Assembly (NCBI GenBank): GCA_950295325.1
Contig: OX485803.1
Location: 60,775,554 to 60,839,553 of the forward strand
Length of the DNA stretch: 64,000 nt
Source: Polytrichum commune
Lineage: Eukaryota > Streptophyta > Polytrichopsida > Polytrichales > Polytrichaceae
Direction of reading: 5' to 3'
Part shown: in pieces, positions 58,901 through 64,000 of the stretch
Numbering within the stretch: position 1 is the stretch's first letter
How the letters are laid out: each line of letters begins with the position of its first letter
Notes under the pieces: generated by a model
The model's database searches: none
What the model was told of the DNA's origin: nothing
What the model saw: the letters and a program-made list of their open reading frames with translations, nothing else
Program-made: the position numbers and the translations under genes

Positions 58901-60584
58901 GTGAGTCTTTCTGTGCACATCAATTGGTACCTGTGAGATTTCATCTCTTGCTATACGCGTAGTTTCAAGAGTTTCTTGAACCTACAAACTCCATAAAACA
59001 GGTGCAGAGATATATTCCGTCCTTCTAGCCTTCACTTGAGTTGCGAAAATCTCTCTCTCTCTCTCCAGTATTGTTAAGCTAATTAACACCGTTTTCTTCG
59101 TTCTTGCTTTCTTCTCTTTCACGCGGGCACGGAGTTTAAGCGAAAGACTGGGAACTTTTGGTTATGACGTGTAAGGAAAAGCCTTGAAAGAAGCTCTTTG
59201 AGCATCCTTAAGGAGCAAGAGTACATAACATTATAGATCTAAGTATTCGTTAGGCTCTTGGCTGATATAAGAGGATGCTATGATCTTCGCAATATCTTAG
59301 TTAGTATGTATGGCTATATATTTGTGTACCGTCGCTAGAAAACTCCTCGCTCCTCTTCCGATGTGTTGCTATCTCTCAAATAGAAGCGAATGATGTCACT
59401 ATCTCCTCCGTCACATGCAGTAAGCAGTCATAAACGTCAATCCATGTAAAAACGTTTTTGAGGAGACGGATTGAGGTTTGGAGAATGGAGTAGAGTAGAA
59501 GACGTTTAGGTCTACATGTAAGTGGACGCAACGTCATGATTGGTGAGGATCTAGCTGAGTTTTTAGCTGCCAAAGTGTACACACTTGATGAATAACCATT
59601 CAAGTAACCTAACGAAGCGGACTTAGAAGCCCTGTGTCACTTAGCTGCAAGATTAATGTTTGTGGATTGTCTGTGGCCTTCACATCGTAGAGAGTCATTC
59701 TTTCTGTCCACAAGTATCTTGCGTCTGAGATTGACCACTGACAGCAATCTGAAAGTGCACTCTGCTTCAGTGATCATGATGATAACAACTATAGAAACAG
59801 CTGATAGGTAGTGGGCTCTCTTATCCTACCTCATATTGAGGTCCTTTTAGACTTTCCATGGCTGCAAATTTCAGCAGTTTTGTTGCAGGATCTAGAAATG
59901 ATAGAGAAATTATGAGCATAAATTGCATGAGATTGTTTTTGTGCTAAATTGCACAAGTTGGGGTCACATTGAGAAACCCACATTTTATCGGTTGTTATTG
60001 AGCTGTTTTTTGTGATGCTTGAAGATCATAAGCTGCACAAGGTAGAAACTCAATAGTACCAAGTGGACCAAACCAATTAATGCACATAAATAAATTAAAG
60101 AATATTACTGGGTAAGACTCTTGAGGAGTGCTATAGGACGTTGTCAATCGGGAACTGACCATTCACGTGCATCTCTTGTCACTGGCGAGGGCTGCTAGCG
60201 TTGAAAAACCTTCTAAATTTGGAAGACCACCAGGGCATCTTCCAGGAATTCTTGGATCAAATTTGGGCATCCAAACTTAGTTCCAGAGATTTTTTTAATA
60301 TTAATTTAATTTTTTTTTCGTTGCTGTTTGTGTACTCCATCTATTCATATCTTTGATCCTTTATCTTGGGTTACCTCATGCACGTTGTTACAGGAAGGAC
60401 AAGTGCATTTTCATCTGCATCTGGTCTCCTGGTGAGCATTACAGTGTGTCATGAGCTTGTTTAAGAAGCTCACATTAAGGGAACTTGGTCCTGTGCTGAC
60501 AATGTGGTTCTGGCATAGCAGTTGGCTTGTGGATCTGGTGCAATACACACTATTTGAGTTCGGTCTATTGCACTTTTTTGAAAG
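58901..60584 (+). other. Leader intron region of TIFY copy 2
   Basis: The donor is at 58901. The conserved candidate acceptors are ggcatagcag near 60521 and gcattacag near 60440. Aligns with 45723-48026 but lacks the family G repeat. No host gene inside is supported. Confidence 0.55.
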
Positions 60585-62924
60585 ATGACTCTAGTCATGG
60601 CAGAGAAGAACCAACCTATGTTCCGGGACTTTCTGGGTCTGGGGCACACGGATGAAGTCAAGCAAGTTGGATACACTTCTTCAGATGCTGTCCACGCATC
60701 AAGAACTAGCCCTGAATTCGACTCTGAAGGAGATGGTGAAACCATGGCCACCCGAGCATCATCGGGAACAAGTGGTCGCTTCAAAACTAGCTCTGTCCCT
60801 GGTGGTCTTGTCTCCCCTTCTTTCTGCCTAGCTCTTCCAAGCTCATCTGACCCTGGTTCTGGTAAGTTGGGCTATATTTTTGTTGTGCATGAACTGTTTG
60901 GTACATGCATGCATTTGCATTTTACTGTTAGGGCTGTGTGGTGGTGTCCCTCCTTATGATGAACAAGATTAGTGTTCTCTTATCTGAATCACACATTGTT
61001 TGTTGCAAAGTGTATGGATCCCCTGTTTTTTAGGCAAGATTTCAAAAATATGATCAAGATTATCATGGTGGATGGTCACATGAATGCTAATCAAAATTGA
61101 TGCATCATTGCCATTCCATGTGCAGTTAATTGGCGGCAGTCCCTAACAACTCCGATCCAACATCATGGTAATAGAAGTGCATTTTACAAGCTGGATGTGG
61201 AAAGCCCCCAAACTGCGAAGAAACGGGACTCTCCACCCTGCAGGGAATCTTTACAGGATCGTCTTGTGGAGGTCCTAGAATGTTCTCGGCCACCAAAGGT
61301 AAATTCCTTGTAAGAGCCCCAAGACCCCTTCAGTAAGTTGCATGTAGTGCTTTCTGTACTTCATGTTCTTGGTCAAGCCTCTTTTGTTCAATGCTTCTAC
61401 AACTTTGCTCTGAACTTCACTTTGATTTGGCATGTTGCTCTTATGTGCATCCATGGGATTTCAGGTAGCTCGGAATGAACACACCAGGCCTGACAAACGA
61501 ATTGATCCTGGTGAGCTGGCGCCAACCAGTGATAATCTACATCTTTCTATGCAACCTCCAAGGGCGTCCAACAAGAGTCCTACATGGTTTCAGCAAACTA
61601 CCAAACATGAAACACCAGGAAGGCACACAAAGAAATTGGAGCATACAAGACCTTCACAAATCAATAATGGGGTGTCTATGCGTGGATTAAGCCACCTGGG
61701 TTCTTTTGCTGAGAGAGCAGAAAGAGCTATCCCACGAGAAAATATAACTTCAAGTGGTCCTCAACTGCCTCAACCAGCAGCTGATGAAGGTTCAAGATCT
61801 GGGCTAAAGGGTTCCCTCTTAGCAGGGTTACTCGACAGTGCAGGGCTTCTTCATGATCCAAGCAATCCAACTCCTGCTGGGTCCAGTGGTGGCCCTCCTC
61901 TTAGTGGGCGGCAGCCAAAGGTGCCTTCTGGGAATGGAGGGTCGGATCCCATACCACCATCAAGGTAATGACTCCAGTGCAGGAAACCTGTGAAAGGGAA
62001 GCTTGATTGATTGACAGGTTGTAAGTCTGGTGGCTATGCATCAGCACAGGTTGTGCTGCATTTGCTATGGTCCTGCACTTATGCTGTCAAAGTTGCACCT
62101 GATGCTTCGAAATAGTTCATTCATAATTGTTATAACCTGTTTGTATATTGTGAATTCTATGTGCCTTGTAAAACACGAATGTGGATTTTAATGTGAATGT
62201 GGATTTGTTTGATGCAGTCGCCAAGCCCCTCCTGCTAGTAAACAGCTGACCATTTTCTACGGAGGGCAAGCCCATGTATTTGATGATGTTCCTCAAGACA
62301 AGGTTGGAATGCATGGTTTCATTTATTGTGATTTTTACACTCATTACATTGAAGGACAGTGATCTGGAAATGTTGTTGGTACATCAATTTTGTGGATATA
62401 ACCTGTGTGGGAAATGTTGTGGGAATGAATTTAACCTGTCAAAGTGTGGTTTCCATATCGTGCAATGTATGCAACAAAGGTTCTATATGTGCTTGAGTAT
62501 ACTTCTCATCAAATCAAATAATTGGACGTAGAATGTCATGTTGTTTCATTTGTTAAGGTCTTTATCTAAGTAGGTTGTCACTGTCATGCATGTTCTGGGG
62601 AGCATACAGTGAAGCATGGACAACAACAATCCTTTCTTATATGTTGTCAAGGATTGGAATAGTGAAGAGATCTTTCTATTGATTTTTTCTTACTATCTCT
62701 TGTTATGTGAAGATCGTTTATTCACTAATCTCTTTTCACATGTAAAACAGGCGGATGCAATTATGGCATTGGCAGGCTCAAATGGGAGGTCCTGGTCAAC
62801 AACTTACTCACCTCAATCTAATCCGAAGGTCACAAACTCATTAAGTGATTGTTCCTTATCAGCATTAGAGAGGGAGAAAGGGGGGAGAAAGGCAAGTCTG
62901 TACAAAGCCGAGGAGGGAGCCTAG
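60585..62924 (+). CDS. TIFY8: TIFY8-like transcriptional regulator (copy 2), altered C-terminus
   Basis: Coding exons are 60585-60861, 61126-61298, 61465-61964, 62218-62302 and 62751-62924, with GT/AG borders in the same phases as copy 1, giving 402 aa. FRDFLGLG is near the N-terminus. The TIFY domain has QLTIFYGGQAHVFDDVP from residue 326 and then ADAIMALAG. Like copy 1, it has no Jas, CCT or GATA domain. Relative to copy 1, the last exon has an 11-base insertion near 62881 (agaaag...agaaag). This shifts the frame after EREK and ends the protein at ASLYKAEEGA, replacing about 35 residues. The old frame downstream is still open to the equivalent stop near 62998, so the change is recent. Both copies likely share expression control through the duplicated leader. 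Confidence 0.85.
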
Positions 62925-63760
62925 CCCTATCTTCTGAGGTACAAACATTGTTGTGGGGACTATCACAGAATGGTACTGGCTCAGGTCGTCCTACATGATG
63001 TTTCACAATCTCTTCTTATTGTGCGCCACCTATTGAGGAGAACAGATGAGGTGAACTATCTTTGCTTTATACTCACATCTTAGAAATACAGCACTCTTCA
63101 TCTTTTGAGACGAAGTTCACTGCTGAGTATATTCAGAGTTCAGTTCAGATTCTATTTGTGTAGCATGTATGGAATACTGGTTAAATTTGGTCATTATGTT
63201 GTGCAGAAGTTACAGTCTTCCTCCTGCCATTTTCCAGCAAGTGCCTGTGGTACAATGATATTCACTTCCCAGATTTGTGATGGAGAGGCAGCTTCAGGTC
63301 TGGAGACTCTTCAGAGAAAGCAGTCTGATTAGTCAACATACATCCAAGTTTTTGTTTGGCCAGATGTACCATAACATAGAGTACAGTGGCGTGGCACCCT
63401 CACCATAGAAATTCAAGGGAGCCTTATGACCTAGTGAATTGGAGGCTTCTTTTTTAATATTTCTTTAGAGTCTGCTTCAGATAGAGGTCACCATTGGTGC
63501 TGTTCTAAATTGCTCATCTTCAGAGTGCCCATCCAGCATCAATAGTTTAGGAAAGTGTTCATCAGGGCTCTGGGAAGAGTGATGTGAACTCAGCACAACC
63601 AAAATATGTATTTTTTTGACCATGAAGGTCACATGCACTTATGTACATTTGTTTAATCAGGGCAAGGAAAAATACTCTGGAAGTGAATCTGGTTATGCTT
63701 GCAACATGGTTTATGTTGCTGTTTGATCAAAGTCTTGAGTTGTGAAGCATCCATCCATTG
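62925..63760 (+). other. 3' untranslated exons of TIFY copy 2
   Basis: Aligns with 50387-51115. The first part (to about 62998) is former coding sequence. The conserved acceptor gtgcag ends at 63206, and the block ggagaggcagcttcaggtct follows. Small indels disrupt any shared frame, which supports a non-coding role. Confidence 0.55.
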
Positions 63761-64000
63761 CTAACGGGTTGTAGAAATCTGGCGTGATTTGTCAGGGGCA
63801 CAGATAACTGGTCAAACAAGTCTTGAATGTGGTGTTGAAACAGGGGATGAGATAAGTTACGGAGCATGCAAAGTGAAGAGTAACTTTGTGGTTGTTGGAG
63901 GTCACAGGACTTGCCATATACCAGTGATAACTACCATGATGCATGGTGAGGTATTTTTAATTCTATATATGTATATATTGAAAACTGATGCCATAAACAA
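63761..64000. other. Downstream flank, cut by window end
   Basis: No copy 1 counterpart was recognised beyond about 63720. Nothing can be named. Confidence 0.35.

Noticed and set aside
58417..58944. 175-codon minus-strand frame
   Set aside because: It is antisense to the conserved leader of TIFY copy 2 and crosses its splice donor. The counterpart in copy 1 is not open.

Overview
The window looks like plant nuclear DNA. Its only intact genes are two spliced TIFY-family genes, a family I know only from land plants. It also has plant-type transposons (hAT, pogo, Tourist- and Stowaway-like MITEs, tRNA-derived SINEs) and a short CCCTAAA-type telomere-like repeat. Base composition is AT-rich, and most of the sequence is old, mutually inserted repeats. 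I cannot name the species. A fern, lycophyte or other non-seed plant is possible, but that is a guess.

Layout. From 1 to about 44.4 kb I see no intact host gene. This part is a mosaic of repeats, and several insertions can be resolved to the base by target-site duplications (TSDs). They include a 1.86-kb hAT element at 3592-5446 and its 323-bp non-autonomous relative at 14555-14877. There are also two other SINE types, three LINE tail remnants, several Tourist/PIF-like MITE families, and a three-layer nest at 29.7-31.7 kb. In that nest a pogo-like element and a 106-bp MITE both sit inside one copy of another repeat (family G). Sixteen G or C homopolymer runs of at least 10 bases are scattered over this part.

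From 44.8 kb the character changes to a GC-rich, pyrimidine-rich promoter and leader, then the first TIFY gene (coding 48027-50386, five exons, 430 aa). It is followed by a degenerate pogo/CENP-B-type transposase, tandem repeats, a truncated SINE and a Stowaway-like MITE (51.2-57.2 kb). The second TIFY gene follows (leader from about 57.5 kb, coding 60585-62924, five exons, 402 aa). The two genes are a head-to-tail tandem duplication with a spacing of about 12.5 kb. They share exon structure, a long leader with an intron just before the start codon, and 3' untranslated exons.

Both TIFY proteins have an N-terminal FRDFLGLG motif and one TIFY domain. They have no Jas motif, CCT domain or GATA zinc finger, which fits the TIFY8 class of transcriptional co-repressor adaptors. 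Copy 2 has an 11-base insertion in its last exon that replaces the C-terminal tail. Copy 1 carries a 362-bp repeat in its leader intron that copy 2 lacks, so that repeat arrived after the duplication. Nothing here forms a pathway beyond this gene pair; the rest is transposon history.
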